Source of the DNA: Ruminiclostridium herbifermentans
GTDB lineage: Bacteria > Bacillota > Clostridia > Acetivibrionales > DSM-1351
Assembly (NCBI RefSeq): GCF_005473905.2
Contig: NZ_CP061336.1
Coordinates: 372,001 to 436,000 of the forward strand
Direction of reading: 5' to 3'
DNA length: 64,000 nucleotides
Part shown: one piece after another, positions 40,636 through 51,535 of the stretch
How the letters are laid out: the number at the start of each line of letters is the position of its first letter
Position numbering within the stretch: position 1 is the first letter of the stretch
The notes under the pieces: model-generated
The model's database searches: none
Told to the model about the DNA's origin: nothing
The model's input: the letters and a program-made list of their open reading frames with translations, nothing else
Made by a program: the position numbers and the translations under genes

Positions 40636-41374
40636 GTTACGTGCGTCCAGCGAAGCTAGAGCACATTTGCTAGTATAAGTCTAGTACGGGAAATTACCAA
40701 AAAGCCCATTTATCTAAGTTGTACCTGCGTACCAGAGAAAGGAATAGGTAGTTACCTGCGAATTTAGGTTAAAGTAAACTAGCATAACGAGATAAATTAA
40801 TGCGTTAGCTAATTAATTCATGAACCTCACGGGGTAAACTATAGTATTGGCTTACTGGTACTCCCGTATAAACTTATTTAAATTGTATACTCCTAGTAAT
40901 TTATCAGCGAGCTAAGTTCAAATAAGCACAGCGAGTTAAAGTTAACTAAATTTAACTAAATATAAGATTAGTTGAAGTAAAAGCTAAAGAGGAAATATTT
41001 ACTGATGTAAATTAAATTAGAAAATATTTACAAAATTATAAAAAAATATAAATTTGACCATCGCAAGGTAAATTTTTCCAACGCATATATATATCAGCAT
41101 AAGTAAAAATATGTAAGTGGTTACATATTTTACTTAAATAAAAGCTAAATAAAATTTAGTAGTTATGAAAAACCAACTAGCCAAAATTATATTAAGGGGG
41201 TGAAATTATAATTCAGCTAGTTATCAATCTTTAATTACTAAAAGTTTATTTGATAAAAGCCTTTCAAATAACTGTAATGGATTGTGAACGACTGAATACA
41301 TGAGAAAAGCCTAAAAGATACAAATGGCGAAATGTTTGGTTTTCATACACATAAAAACAACAGGGAGGTACACT
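40636..41374 (+). promoter_or_regulatory. Long regulatory region of scaffoldin 2
   Basis: No gene is seen in 740 bp. CAGCGARnTWA-like words occur three times in the same direction (40648, 40905, 40929). The first lies just after the terminator in GTCCAGCGAAG, like GTCCAGTGAAG after the terminator before scaffoldin 3 and GACCAGCGTAA after the inverted repeat before scaffoldin 1. CCAACGCATATATATAT (about 41078) matches the motif of the other scaffoldins. From 41197 the GGGGGTGAAAT block and from 41290 GACTGAAT ... GGTTTTCAT are shared with the scaffoldin 1 leader. AACTAGC (41175-41181) can pair with GCTAGTT (41216-41222) around the GGGGG block. The frame of the scaffoldin runs up to an ATG at 41324, but that is leader sequence. 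Confidence 0.45.
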
Positions 41375-44300
41375 ATGCGGAGAAAAATATTATCTTGTCT
41401 TATGGTGCTATGCATGTTAATAACAATATTTGCATCTGCAATCAATACTTTTGCAGCAAGTACAAGCTTATCAGTACAGTTTAATAACGGTAATTCAGCA
41501 ACTACGTCTAATACGATAAATGCAAGAATTAAAGTTACTAATAGTGGTAATCAAGCAGTTAACTTAACAGATATAAAGTTAAGGTATTATTATACTGCAG
41601 ATTCTGATACAGCTCAAACTTTTTGGTGTGACCATGCGGCTTTGATTAATAACGGAAATTATTCTGCTGTTACAAGTAATGTAACAAGTAAATTTGTAAA
41701 GATGAGCACAACAACATCAACTGCAGATACTTATTTTGAAATAGGTTTTTCAGGTGGAGGAAGCTTATCACCTGGAGGAACAGTTGAGATACAGAGCAGA
41801 GTGGCTAGAAATGATTGGAGCAATTATAATCAGTCTAATGACTACTCATATAAAGCATTAGGCGAATATGCAGATTGGAATCAAATAACTGCATATATAG
41901 GTTCAGAACTAGTATATGGTAAAGAACCAATACCTGGTGGTGAACAGAAGGATCCAACAATTAGCCCTTCAACAGCATCATTTACACAAGGTAGTGCATC
42001 AGATATAAAAGTAACTCTAACACCTAATGGTAATACCTTCAAGGGGATAACAGGATTAACACAGGGTACAAATTATACAGTATCTGGTACTACTGTAACA
42101 ATACTTAAGAGTTATCTTAATAGTCTTACAGCAGGAACAAAATCTCTGACTTTTGACTTTGGTGTATCAAATAATCCAAAATTAAACATAACAGTATTAC
42201 CTGTTAATAATAATAATTTATCGGTTACAATTGGTACAGCATCAGGAAAGTCCGGTGCAACAGTAACAGTACCTGTAAGCTTTTCTAATGTATCTAAAGT
42301 AGGAAGCGTAGGAACCTGTAATTTCTATGCAACTTATGATACAAGCTTATTGGAAGCTACAGAAGTAACAGCAGGTCCAATAGTGAAAAATGCTGGTGTT
42401 AACTTCTCAAGCAGTATTAATAATGGCTCAATAAGCTTCCTATTCCTAGATAATACTATAGGCAGCGAGTTAATTAAGGAAGATGGTGTATTTGCCAATA
42501 TTACCTTCAAAATAAAGGATACAACAAAGGAGGTTACAACGCCTATAGCATTTAAGGCAGGTGGAGCCTTCGGTGATGGAGATATGAAAAAATTGGATCC
42601 AGTTAACTTAATAGATGGTGCTGTTTCAATAAATGGCCCAATTTCTGGACCGACAATCACTCCTACATCAAAATCATTTGTACAAGGCACTAGTTCAGAT
42701 TTAAAGGTAACCCTGTCTGATGCTAGTTCATTTAAAGGTATTACTGGCTTGTCAGAAGGTACAAATTATACAGTGTCAGGAAGTACTGTAACTATACTTA
42801 AGAGTTATCTCAATAGCCTTGCAGCTGGAACAAAAACTCTTACCTTTGATTTTGGGACAGCAGGAAGTGCAGTATTGACATTAACAATTACACCACCTGA
42901 TACTAAGAACCTGAATGTAACAATTGGAACAGCAGCTGGTAAATCAGGAGATACAGTAACAGTACCAGTTAGCTTTGCAAATGTATCAAAAGTAGGAAAT
43001 GTAGGAACATGTAACTTCTATGCAACCTATGATACTAGCCTATTAGAAGCTGTAGAAGTAAAAGCTGGTCCAATAGTAACAAATGCAGGAGTAAACTTCG
43101 CAAGTAGTATTAATAGCGATGGTTCAATCAGTTTCTTATTCCTTGATAATACTTTAGGTAATGAATTGATTAAAACAGATGGTATATTTGCTTATATTAC
43201 CTTTAAGATAAAGAACACAACAAAAGAAGTTGAGACACCTATAGCATTTAAGGCAGGCGGAGCATTCGGCGATGGAACAATGACTAAGATTACAACAGTT
43301 GTCTTAAATGACGGTAGTGTTGAAATAAACATGATTGCCAAGCCATCAATCAGCCCTGCTTCAAAATCCTTTGTACAGGGTACAGCATCTGATTTAAAAG
43401 TAACACTTACACCTAACGGAGGTACCTTCAAGGGTATAACCGGCCTAAAAGAAGGAACTGACTACACTGTATCAGGAACAACTGTAACAATACTCAAGAG
43501 TTATTTAAATAGCCTTGGAGAAGGAACAAAAGCACTAACCTTTGACTTTGGGACAGCAGGAAGTGCAGTATTGACATTAACAATTACACCACCTGATACT
43601 AAGAACCTGAATGTAACAATAGGAACAGCAGCAGGAAAATCAGGAGAAACAGTTACAGTTCCAATTAGCTTTACAAATGTCGCGAAAGTGAATAATGTGG
43701 GAACTTGTAATTTCTACGTGACTTATGATAGCAGCTTGCTGGAGGTTTCAACAGTAACAGCAGGTCCAATTGTAAAAAATGCAGCAGTGAACTTCTCAAG
43801 TGGTACTAATAAGGATGGATCAATCAGCTTACTATTCCTTGACAATACAATAGGCAGTGAGTTGATTACTGAAGATGGTGTGTTCGCCAATATTGACTTT
43901 AAGATTAAGGATACAACTAAACAAATTGCAACACCTGTAGCATTTACGACAGGAGGAGCCTTTGGCGATGGTACAATGTCAAAGCTTTCAACAGTGGTAT
44001 TTATTGACGGTAGTGTTGAAATAAACATGAACGACAATAAGCCTACAATCAGTCCTACGTCAAAATCCTTTGTACAGGGCACAGCATCTGATATAAATGT
44101 AACACTTACACTTAACGGAAGCACCTTCAATGGTATTACCGGCTTAAAAGAAGGAACTGATTACACTGTATCAGGTAACACTGTAACAATACTTAAGAGC
44201 TATCTCAACAGCCTTGCAGAAGGAACAAAAGCACTTACCTTTGACTTTGGGACAGCAGGAAGTGCAGTATTGACATTAACAATTACGCCAGCTGATACCA

Positions 44301-46897
44301 AAAACTTGAATGTAACAATAGGCACAGCAGCAGGAAAATCAGGAGACACTGTTACAGTTCCAATCAGCTTTGCAAATGTTGCAAAAGTAAATAATGTAGG
44401 AACATGTAACTTCTATGTGTCTTATGATGATAGCTTGCTGGAAGTTTCAAAAGTTTATGCAGGCCCAATTATAAAAAATGCAGCTGTAAACTTCTCAAAT
44501 GGTATTAATAAGGATGGTTCAATAAGCTTCCTATTCCTCGATAATACAATAGGCAGTGAGTTGATTACTGAAGATGGTGTATTTGCATATATTGACTTTA
44601 AGATTAAGGATACAACACAAGAGGTTGTTACACCTGTGGCATTTAAAGCAGGCGGAGCATTTGGCGATGGTTCAATGGCTAAGTTAACAACAGTTAACTT
44701 GTTTGATGGAAGTGTTGAGATAAATAAGGTAATTGCACAAGATCCAAAGATAAGTGTTGAAACAGCAGCAATTATCAAAGGAACAGCAGGTGACTTAAAG
44801 GTTGAACTTACACCTAACGGAAATACTTTCAAGGGTATTACAGGCTTGACAGCAGGCACAGACTATACAGTAACAGGAGACACTGTGACTATACTGAAGA
44901 GTTACTTAAATAGCCTTGCAGCAGGAACAAAAGTTCTTACCTTTGATTTTGGTGTAGCAAAGAATCCTGTATTAACAATAACAGTTACTGAAATTACTGG
45001 TACTTTGAATGCAACAATAGCATCTGTAACCTGTAAGGCAGGAGAAACAATTAAGGTTCCTATTAGTCTATCAGATGTAGCAAAGGTAGGCAAAGTAGGA
45101 GTTGGTAATATAGTATTATCATACGATGCTAGCATACTTGAAGCAACAGCAGTAACTTCAGGTTCAATAGTTCCAAATGAGGCTGATAACTTCTTCTATA
45201 ATATTAATGATAACGGTACAATCAGCATTATCTACATAACAGCCACAGAAACTGGATTAATTGAGGCTGATGGTGATTTTGTAAATATTGAGTTTAAGGT
45301 AAATGAAGATGCATTGCCTGGTACAATACCAGTAGAATTCAAGTCTGGAACCTTTGGTAATGCAGATTGGACTAAGATAAAGGATGCTATATATACAAAT
45401 GGATGTGTTGTAATAAAAGATACTAATCCATCAATTACTCCTACTGCAACAACCTTTAACAAAGCGGCTCCATCAGATATAGTAGTAAGTTTGACCTTTA
45501 ATGGTAACAATTTTAAAGGTATTACTGGATTAACAATAGGTACTGACTATACTTTAATAAATAATAGGCTGACAATATCAAAGAACTATCTTTCAACTCT
45601 TCCTGTAGGTAAAAATGAGCTTATATTTGATTTTGGTGTAGGAAGTAAAAATCCAGTTTTGACATTAAATATAATAGATTCATTACCTAAAGATCCATCA
45701 GTTACTCCTACTTCTGTAACCTTTGACAAAAGCGCGCCAGCAGATGTGACAGTAACATTAACCTATAACGGTAATACACTTAAGGGAATTACTGGATTAA
45801 CAAAGAATGTAGATTATTCTTTATCAAAAAATCAAGTAATATTCTCAGTAAAATATCTGTCAACTCTTGCTGTAGGAACAAATGAGATAGTATTTGATTT
45901 TGGATTAGAAAATAATCCTGTACTGAAAATAACAGTAGTAGATACAAAACCTGGGATTCCATCAGTTAATCCTACTTCTGTAACCTTTGATAAAAAAGCG
46001 CCAGCAGACGTTACAGTAACATTAACCTATAACGGGAATACACTTAAGGGAATTACAGGATTGACAAAGAATGTAGATTATTCTTTATCAAAAAATCAAG
46101 TAATATTCTCAGTGAAGTATCTGTCAACTCTTGCTGTTGGAACAAAGGAGATAGTATTCGATTTCGGATTAGAAAATAATCCTGTATTGACAATTAATGT
46201 AGTAGATACAAAACCTGAACCTGCAACAATCAGTCCTGTTACTGCAACATTTGACAAATATGCTCCTGCAGATGTAGTAGTTACATATACAGCTAATGGA
46301 AATACTTTTAAAGGTATTACAGGCTTAACTAATGGAACTGACTACACAGTATCAGCAAACACAGTAACAATATCAAAGAACTACTTATCAACCTTAGCTG
46401 TTGGTACAAAAGCACTTACATTTGATTTTGGAACAGATAGCAATCCTGTAATTACATTGACGATAGTAGACACAACTCCTACTATTAAAGGACTAGGTGT
46501 AATAATAGGAAAGGCTTCAGGTAATGTTGGGGATACAATAACAATACCAATTACCTTAGCAAATGTAAGCAAGGTTGGTAATGTTGGAACATGCAATTTC
46601 TATATAAGCTATGATAACAAAAAACTTGAGGCTCAAAAGGTAATTGCTGGCTCTATAGTAAAAAATGCAGCAGTAAATTTCTCAAGCAGTATTAATAATG
46701 GCACAATAAGCTTTCTTTTCTTGGATAACTCTATAGGCAATGAACTAATTACTACAGATGGTGTATTGGCTACAATCACCTTCAAAGTAATTGACAGTTC
46801 GAATACTGTTTTAAACTTTAAAGAGGGTGGAGCTTTTGGTGATGGTAATTTCAGTAAGCTGGCTGAAGTAACTTACATTGAAGGCAGCGTAAATTAG
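41375..46897 (+). CDS. Scaffoldin 2: CBM3, 9 X2, 6 cohesins
   Basis: The 1840-residue secreted scaffold has a signal peptide (1-27), CBM3 (about 29-184), then alternating X2 and cohesin modules: X2-Coh1 (282-420), X2-Coh2 (511-652), X2-Coh3 (744-885), X2-Coh4 (978-1119), X2-Coh5 (1209-1349), four X2 in a row (1351-1702) and Coh6 (1706-1840). Cohesins 1-4 and 6 keep the core ([23 protein letters not shown]-like) but with Cys where scaffoldin 1 has Phe. Cohesin 5 is strongly diverged ([29 protein letters not shown]) and may bind a different dockerin or none. Start is the ATG at 41375 after GGGAGG, not the ATG at 41324. The regular X2-cohesin alternation recalls CipA of C. acetobutylicum. It is followed by a GH48 gene, repeating the scaffoldin-GH48 order of the first operon. 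Confidence 0.95.
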   Translation: MRRKILSCLMVLCMLITIFASAINTFAASTSLSVQFNNGNSATTSNTINARIKVTNSGNQAVNLTDIKLRYYYTADSDTAQTFWCDHAALINNGNYSAVTSNVTSKFVKMSTTTSTADTYFEIGFSGGGSLSPGGTVEIQSRVARNDWSNYNQSNDYSYKALGEYADWNQITAYIGSELVYGKEPIPGGEQKDPTISPSTASFTQGSASDIKVTLTPNGNTFKGITGLTQGTNYTVSGTTVTILKSYLNSLTAGTKSLTFDFGVSNNPKLNITVLPVNNNNLSVTIGTASGKSGATVTVPVSFSNVSKVGSVGTCNFYATYDTSLLEATEVTAGPIVKNAGVNFSSSINNGSISFLFLDNTIGSELIKEDGVFANITFKIKDTTKEVTTPIAFKAGGAFGDGDMKKLDPVNLIDGAVSINGPISGPTITPTSKSFVQGTSSDLKVTLSDASSFKGITGLSEGTNYTVSGSTVTILKSYLNSLAAGTKTLTFDFGTAGSAVLTLTITPPDTKNLNVTIGTAAGKSGDTVTVPVSFANVSKVGNVGTCNFYATYDTSLLEAVEVKAGPIVTNAGVNFASSINSDGSISFLFLDNTLGNELIKTDGIFAYITFKIKNTTKEVETPIAFKAGGAFGDGTMTKITTVVLNDGSVEINMIAKPSISPASKSFVQGTASDLKVTLTPNGGTFKGITGLKEGTDYTVSGTTVTILKSYLNSLGEGTKALTFDFGTAGSAVLTLTITPPDTKNLNVTIGTAAGKSGETVTVPISFTNVAKVNNVGTCNFYVTYDSSLLEVSTVTAGPIVKNAAVNFSSGTNKDGSISLLFLDNTIGSELITEDGVFANIDFKIKDTTKQIATPVAFTTGGAFGDGTMSKLSTVVFIDGSVEINMNDNKPTISPTSKSFVQGTASDINVTLTLNGSTFNGITGLKEGTDYTVSGNTVTILKSYLNSLAEGTKALTFDFGTAGSAVLTLTITPADTKNLNVTIGTAAGKSGDTVTVPISFANVAKVNNVGTCNFYVSYDDSLLEVSKVYAGPIIKNAAVNFSNGINKDGSISFLFLDNTIGSELITEDGVFAYIDFKIKDTTQEVVTPVAFKAGGAFGDGSMAKLTTVNLFDGSVEINKVIAQDPKISVETAAIIKGTAGDLKVELTPNGNTFKGITGLTAGTDYTVTGDTVTILKSYLNSLAAGTKVLTFDFGVAKNPVLTITVTEITGTLNATIASVTCKAGETIKVPISLSDVAKVGKVGVGNIVLSYDASILEATAVTSGSIVPNEADNFFYNINDNGTISIIYITATETGLIEADGDFVNIEFKVNEDALPGTIPVEFKSGTFGNADWTKIKDAIYTNGCVVIKDTNPSITPTATTFNKAAPSDIVVSLTFNGNNFKGITGLTIGTDYTLINNRLTISKNYLSTLPVGKNELIFDFGVGSKNPVLTLNIIDSLPKDPSVTPTSVTFDKSAPADVTVTLTYNGNTLKGITGLTKNVDYSLSKNQVIFSVKYLSTLAVGTNEIVFDFGLENNPVLKITVVDTKPGIPSVNPTSVTFDKKAPADVTVTLTYNGNTLKGITGLTKNVDYSLSKNQVIFSVKYLSTLAVGTKEIVFDFGLENNPVLTINVVDTKPEPATISPVTATFDKYAPADVVVTYTANGNTFKGITGLTNGTDYTVSANTVTISKNYLSTLAVGTKALTFDFGTDSNPVITLTIVDTTPTIKGLGVIIGKASGNVGDTITIPITLANVSKVGNVGTCNFYISYDNKKLEAQKVIAGSIVKNAAVNFSSSINNGTISFLFLDNSIGNELITTDGVLATITFKVIDSSNTVLNFKEGGAFGDGNFSKLAEVTYIEGSVN
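45706..46205 (+). repeat. Near-identical tandem X2 pair in scaffoldin 2
   Basis: Two adjacent X2 modules (about 45706-45951 and 45958-46205) are nearly identical in DNA and protein ([20 protein letters not shown] against [20 protein letters not shown]). The other X2 modules of the gene are much more different, so this pair is a recent duplication. Confidence 0.85.
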
Positions 46898-46994
46898 TCT
46901 TTAATATGATAGTTGATTTACATGAGGAGGCAGTCCATGCTGGTAGATTAGTGGAGTAATGCTATATGTGGACGTGAATGTGATTTAAAGGAAG

Positions 46995-47068
46995 AGGGCT
47001 GCTGCATAACATTTTGACTCAACTTATATAAAGTAAAAAAGGTGAGCAGTTAAGTTATGCAGCAGCCT
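46995..47068 (+). repeat. Inverted-repeat element between scaffoldin 2 and GH48-2
   Basis: GGCTGCTGCATAAC (46997-47010) pairs perfectly with GTTATGCAGCAGCC (47054-47067), 14 bp, interior 43 nt. An A-rich, not T-rich, stretch follows. The left end resembles that of the element at 38113 (GAAGAGGGCTGYTGYATAA). Read as RNA it is a stem-loop between a scaffoldin and a GH48 gene, the same place as the hairpin at 13673. Confidence 0.65.
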
Positions 47069-47100
47069 AAAAAACAAAATAGAAAGGATGGCTTGTTTCT

Positions 47101-49257
47101 ATGAAAAAAGAGCTAAAGAGGTTTGGAGCAATTGCCTTAGTTGGCGCAATGTCCTTATCAATAATTACTTCTTCAAGTACATATTCAGCTGTTGATGATC
47201 CTGTAAATGAAGAGTATAAAAGCCGCTTCGAAACTATGTATAAAAAGCTGAAAGATACCTCAAATGGGTATTTTAGTCCTGATGGCGTTCCGTATCATTC
47301 AATTGAAACACTGATGGTTGAGGCCCCTGACTATGGACATGTTACCACAAGTGAAGCATTCAGCTATTATATGTGGCTAGAAGCAGTAAATGGTAAGTTT
47401 ACAGGAGATTTTTCGGGCTTTAAAAAATCATGGGATATTGCTGAAAAGTATATAATTCCATCTTCTCAAGATCAACCTAATTCTGCTATGAGCAGATATG
47501 ATCCTAACAAGCCTGCGACTTATGCGCCAGAATGGCAGGATCCCAGCAAGTATCCAGCACAGTTGGATTCAAGTGCCCCTGTAGGTAAGGACCCAATATC
47601 TTCTGGATTAAAAAGTGCTTATGGAACCAGTATGATCTACGGTATGCACTGGCTTTTAGACGTAGATAACTGGTATGGCTTTGGAAATAGAGGCGATGGA
47701 ACTTCAAAGAATTCATATATAAACACCTTCCAAAGAGGTGAACAGGAATCCACATGGGAAACTATTCCTCAGCCATGCTGGGATGCGATGAAGTTTGGAG
47801 GACCGAACGGTTATTTAAACCTCTTTACAGGAGATAGTTCATATTCAAAGCAATTTAAATATACAAATGCTCCTGATGCTGATGCTCGTGCAATTCAGGC
47901 TACTTATTGGGCAAATGTATGGGCTAAGGAAAGAGGTGCTGATATAAAGACCTACGTTTCTAAAGCATCAAAAATGGGTGACTATTTAAGATATGCAATG
48001 TTTGATAAGTATTTCAGAAAGATTGGGGCTTCTTCAACAGCAGGTACAGGATATGATGCTTGTCATTACTTGTTATCTTGGTACTATGCATGGGGAGGCG
48101 GAGTTGAAGCCGATTGGTCGTGGATAATAGGATGCAGCCATAATCACTTTGGGTATCAAAACCCATTTGCTGCTTGGGTATTATCATCAGATTCTGATTT
48201 CAAACCAAAGGCAGCAAATAGTGCTACAGATTGGGGTAAAAGCTTAGACAGGCAGTTAGAATTCTATCAGTGGCTTCAATCTGCTGAGGGTGCTATAGCA
48301 GGTGGAGCTAGTAACTCATATAATGGTCGTTACGAGACATGGCCAGCAGGAACATCTACATTCTATGGTATGGGTTATGTAGAAAACCCTGTATATGCTG
48401 ATCCAGGCAGTAATACATGGATGGGAATGCAAGCATGGTCAATGCAGCGTATAGCTGAATACTATTATCGCACTAAAGATGAAAGAGTAAGGGCTCTATT
48501 AGATAAATGGGCAAAATGGGTTAATTCTGTAATAATATTTAATGCAGATGGAACCTTCCAGATTCCTAATACAATTGATTGGGAAGGTCAGCCTGATACA
48601 TGGAATGGGCAGTATACTGGAAATCCAAATTTACACGTATCAATAGTTAATTATGGTACTGACCTTGGAGTTGCATCTTCGCTTGCAAACGCCTTAACCT
48701 ATTATGCTAAAGCATCAGGGGATGAAACCTCAAGAGTTAGTGCTCAGAAGCTGTTAGACGGTATGTGGAACAACTATCAGGATGAAAAGGGTATTTGTGT
48801 ACCAGAGCCTCGTACAGATTATAGCCGCTTTAATCAGGAAGTATATGTTCCATCAACATTCTCAGGTAAAATGCCTAATGGTGATGCAATTAAACCAGGT
48901 ATCAGGTTCATAGACATTCGTTCAAAATACAAACAGGATCCTGATTGGCCAAAAGTTGAGGCATATTTAAATGGCGGAGATGTTCCAACCATGAGATATC
49001 ACCGTTTCTGGGCTCAGAGTGAATTTGCGATAGCAAATGGTATTTATGCTATGCTATTCCCAGAGTCTGTTAATGTTACATTAGGTGATGTGAACTCAGA
49101 TGGAAATATTGATGCTATAGATTTTGCGATTTTAAAGATGTACATTTTAAATAATTCAACTGCTATAAATAAGGAAAATGCTGATATGAACAAGGATGGA
49201 TATATCGATGCATTAGATTATGCAAGGCTAAAGATATATCTATTAACTGGGCAATAA
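47101..49257 (+). CDS. Second GH48 processive cellulase with dockerin
   Basis: The 718-residue paralogue of the GH48 at 13761 has a signal peptide (1-29), GH48 domain (about 33-650) and dockerin (about 657-718: [24 protein letters not shown]). The catalytic acid region [16 protein letters not shown] is unchanged and long blocks are identical between the two proteins, so it should be active. The ATG follows AAAGGA. Two GH48 genes in one cellulosome cluster are unusual, since most cellulosome producers carry one dockerin-bearing GH48 or keep a second one elsewhere. It forms a short operon with scaffoldin 2 and ends at a terminator at 49486. Confidence 0.96.
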   Translation: MKKELKRFGAIALVGAMSLSIITSSSTYSAVDDPVNEEYKSRFETMYKKLKDTSNGYFSPDGVPYHSIETLMVEAPDYGHVTTSEAFSYYMWLEAVNGKFTGDFSGFKKSWDIAEKYIIPSSQDQPNSAMSRYDPNKPATYAPEWQDPSKYPAQLDSSAPVGKDPISSGLKSAYGTSMIYGMHWLLDVDNWYGFGNRGDGTSKNSYINTFQRGEQESTWETIPQPCWDAMKFGGPNGYLNLFTGDSSYSKQFKYTNAPDADARAIQATYWANVWAKERGADIKTYVSKASKMGDYLRYAMFDKYFRKIGASSTAGTGYDACHYLLSWYYAWGGGVEADWSWIIGCSHNHFGYQNPFAAWVLSSDSDFKPKAANSATDWGKSLDRQLEFYQWLQSAEGAIAGGASNSYNGRYETWPAGTSTFYGMGYVENPVYADPGSNTWMGMQAWSMQRIAEYYYRTKDERVRALLDKWAKWVNSVIIFNADGTFQIPNTIDWEGQPDTWNGQYTGNPNLHVSIVNYGTDLGVASSLANALTYYAKASGDETSRVSAQKLLDGMWNNYQDEKGICVPEPRTDYSRFNQEVYVPSTFSGKMPNGDAIKPGIRFIDIRSKYKQDPDWPKVEAYLNGGDVPTMRYHRFWAQSEFAIANGIYAMLFPESVNVTLGDVNSDGNIDAIDFAILKMYILNNSTAINKENADMNKDGYIDALDYARLKIYLLTGQ

Positions 49258-49302
49258 TTCTAGATAATTATAAATGGATTTTTGTCTAGTATAATTAAAT
49301 AA

Positions 49303-49460
49303 ACTTTCGTACATGAAATTTTATTTATGCAGGAGAATTAGCATTGATTTGCTGCTGAGGTAATTGCAAGAAATTAGTAATGGTCTAATTCATGCAATTA
49401 TTTATAACTCAACTTTTCATTGGTAATTCTCATCTGCCTGCAATTTCCAACTGCGAAAGT
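49303..49460 (+). repeat. Long imperfect palindrome after GH48-2
   Basis: The arms (about 78 nt each) start with ACTTTCGTA on the left and ACTTTCGCA on the complement of the right, share AGAATTA and TAATTGCA blocks, and meet near TAATGGTCTA at about 49380. Mismatches are scattered through the arms. It could fold into a long hairpin RNA or be an old mobile element. A normal terminator follows directly. Confidence 0.55.
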
Positions 49461-49485
49461 AATGTTTAAGTTTAATGATGATAAA

Positions 49486-49525
49486 AGCTGTAGAATAGAG
49501 TTTTTCAGTTCTACAGCTTTTTTTT
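49486..49525 (+). terminator. Rho-independent terminator of the scaffoldin 2 operon
   Basis: AGCTGTAGAA (49486-49495) pairs with TTCTACAGCT (49509-49518), followed by a run of T to 49525. It is a classic strong intrinsic terminator. Confidence 0.92.
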
Positions 49526-49735
49526 GTGCGGAAGTGTCCAGTGAAGATGAATCACACTAGTGATCAAAAGTATATACTAACAAAAAAGTTAAATCAGGCT
49601 AACTAAAGGGGAGTTTACTAACGCATGTATATAAGTGAAGAATAAAGTTTTTTTCGAGCTGTTGTTTCCGCATATATTCTACAACTTTCTTGCCGACGAA
49701 CCTCTAAAGTACTACCGCAATAGCATTGCAGTAGG

Positions 49736-49825
49736 AAAGAAAATGCTGACACAAACTATGACGGCAAAATAGATGCACTTGATTATGCAAAGTTGAAGAT
49801 TTATCTTCTAACTAAGAAATTGTAA
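49736..49825 (+). pseudogene. Orphan second dockerin repeat
   Basis: The frame reads KENADTNYDGKIDALDYAKL then KIYLLTKKL and a stop, very like the end of the GH48-2 dockerin ([20 protein letters not shown]). It is the 3' remnant of a lost dockerin gene or of a partial duplication of the GH48-2 gene end. No start or enzyme domain is attached. Confidence 0.85.
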
Positions 49826-49847
49826 GAGATTTTTAATAAAGAGTTGT

Positions 49848-49907
49848 CCAAAATATCAGCCGTGAGCGCATAGCTTGCGGCTGTTGTGCGGAACCAGATA
49901 TTTTAGG
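49848..49907 (+). other. Two-level stem-loop after the dockerin fragment
   Basis: CCAAAATATC (49848-49857) pairs with GATATTTT-A-GG (49897-49907), and CAGCCG (49857-49862) with CGGCTG (49878-49883) inside. It is probably the old 3' structure of the lost gene; no T-tract follows. Confidence 0.5.
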
Positions 49908-50550
49908 TAAATAATATTAGGAAAGATAAAACAATATCCGTATAAATAGTTGGATTTACCCATAATTAATCTGTATATTTAAAATAATGTATTATATTAC
50001 CATATTAAAAAGAAAAATACAAACGCATATAACTATTAGAAGATATAATTATTTTACTAAATAATATTAATTTTACTTATTGTTTACTTGCTTTAGTCGA
50101 CTATAGTTATCTATTATACATATTACGCTTACTTTGTCATTTCCAGATTAGATTATAGATTTTAAGTTAACTTAATTGGCAGCAATTGAGTTTGATAGCC
50201 GGACTATTTTGATTTCAATATTAAACAATTAAATGTGATTCTATGAACAATTTTTGTGACACTTAAGATTTATTATGTTTAGTAAACTTAATTTACTTTT
50301 AATTATATTAATTTAAAACAAATAAATCAGCTTTCTCATTTAAAAATTACGGGTATTCAGCTTCTCAAATGAAAGAATAGATAATTTTGTGAATTATTTT
50401 AAGCAAACCATTGATAAGCTTGAACACTTATAGACTTTTATGTGGAAAAGTTGGGTAAGTAGCTTTTATTTTTCAGCATGTCAAAACAGTTACTAAGCTT
50501 CAGAAAATTTAAGTAGGTATCAAATACAAAAAATGTGAGGTGATAAAAAG

Positions 50551-50598
50551 CTGATTAAAAGTAAAGAAAGTGGTATTACCAGACAAAATAACTATTAG
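50551..50598 (+). CDS. Possible leader peptide upstream of scaffoldin 3
   Basis: A 15-codon frame (xIKSKESGITRQNNY) ends in TAG, whose bases are part of the scaffoldin Shine-Dalgarno (TAGGAGG). GAGGTGA lies before it, but the only codon at the right distance is CTG, a poor start. The same peptide with a proper ATG exists before scaffoldin 4 (56564), so this copy may have lost its start. Overlap of stop codon and ribosome binding site suggests translational coupling. Confidence 0.35.
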   Translation: MIKSKESGITRQNNY

Positions 50599-51535
50599 GA
50601 GGTTTTAGTAATGTTAAAAAAGAAGATACTTTGCTTAATTGCACTATTAATGGCATTATCTGTTTTTACTCCAAGATTGTATGCACAAACAGCAGGTGAT
50701 TTACAAATATTGTTTAATAATAATGGAAATGCATCAACATCAAGTAATACGATAAATGCTAATTTTAAGGTGATTAATAACGGAAGTTCAAGTATAGACT
50801 TAGCAGATTTGAAATTAAGATATTATTACACTGCAGATTCTGATACGCCACAGAATTTCTTTTGTGATCATGCAGGTATGTTAAATGGATGGACGTACAC
50901 TGGTGTTACTGATAAGGTAACAGGTACATTTGGCAAATTAAGCCCTGCTGTCGCAAAAGCCGATTCATATTTTGAAGTAGGTTTCAAAGATGATGCTGGA
51001 ACTCTTTCAGCGGGAGGCTATATTGAAATCCAAACCAGAGTGGCAAGAAATGACTGGACAAATTATGATATGTCAAATGACTATTCATTTATGACTTTAA
51101 ATACATATGGTGACAACGATAAAATTTCCGCTTATATGAAAGGAGTTCTCATATATGGCGGTGTAACTAATATCAGTACTTCAACAATAACACCTACAGT
51201 TTTTACATATGACAAGTATACATCTTCAGATGTAACAATAACTCTATTACCATTTGGGAATGCATTTAAAGGAATAGTTGGACTGACAGAGGGAGAGGAA
51301 TACTCATTATCAGGAAACATTGTTACTCTAAAAGAAGAATATCTTAACAGCTTACCAATTGGAAATATAAAGCTTACCTTTGATTTTGGCGAAACAAATA
51401 ATCCAGAACTTACATTAACGGTTAAGGATACCACTCCAAAGGTTCTTTTTGACGCAAAAATTGGAACGGCTACGGGTTTACCAGGAGATACAGTAACAGT
51501 ACCTATTACATTTGAAAATGTAGCAAGGGCAAGTA
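50562..51535 (+). repeat. Duplicated scaffoldin 5' segment, copy A
   Basis: About 970 bp (leader, signal peptide, CBM3, first X2 and the start of cohesin 1) is nearly identical to 56581-57554. Identity is highest up to about 51405 and falls sharply within the first cohesin, beyond which the two genes are clearly different. This indicates recent duplication or gene conversion limited to the 5' part. Confidence 0.9.

Larger units (their letters stand above)
49526..50550 (+). promoter_or_regulatory. Upstream region of scaffoldin 3
   Basis: Just after the terminator comes GTCCAGTGAAG (about 49547), then GGGGAGTTTACTAACGCATG (ending near 49624), which resembles GGGGTATTTTAACGCATG before scaffoldin 1. 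A second AACGCATATAACTAT follows at about 50029. Between them are a dockerin fragment (49736-49825) and a hairpin (49848-49907). From 50030 to 50520 the sequence is AT-rich, with nothing I can name. Confidence 0.4.

Noticed and set aside
41324-41374. Upstream ATG extension of scaffoldin 2
   Set aside because: It places 17 residues before a complete signal peptide and lacks a ribosome binding site; the ATG at 41375 has GGGAGG at proper spacing.
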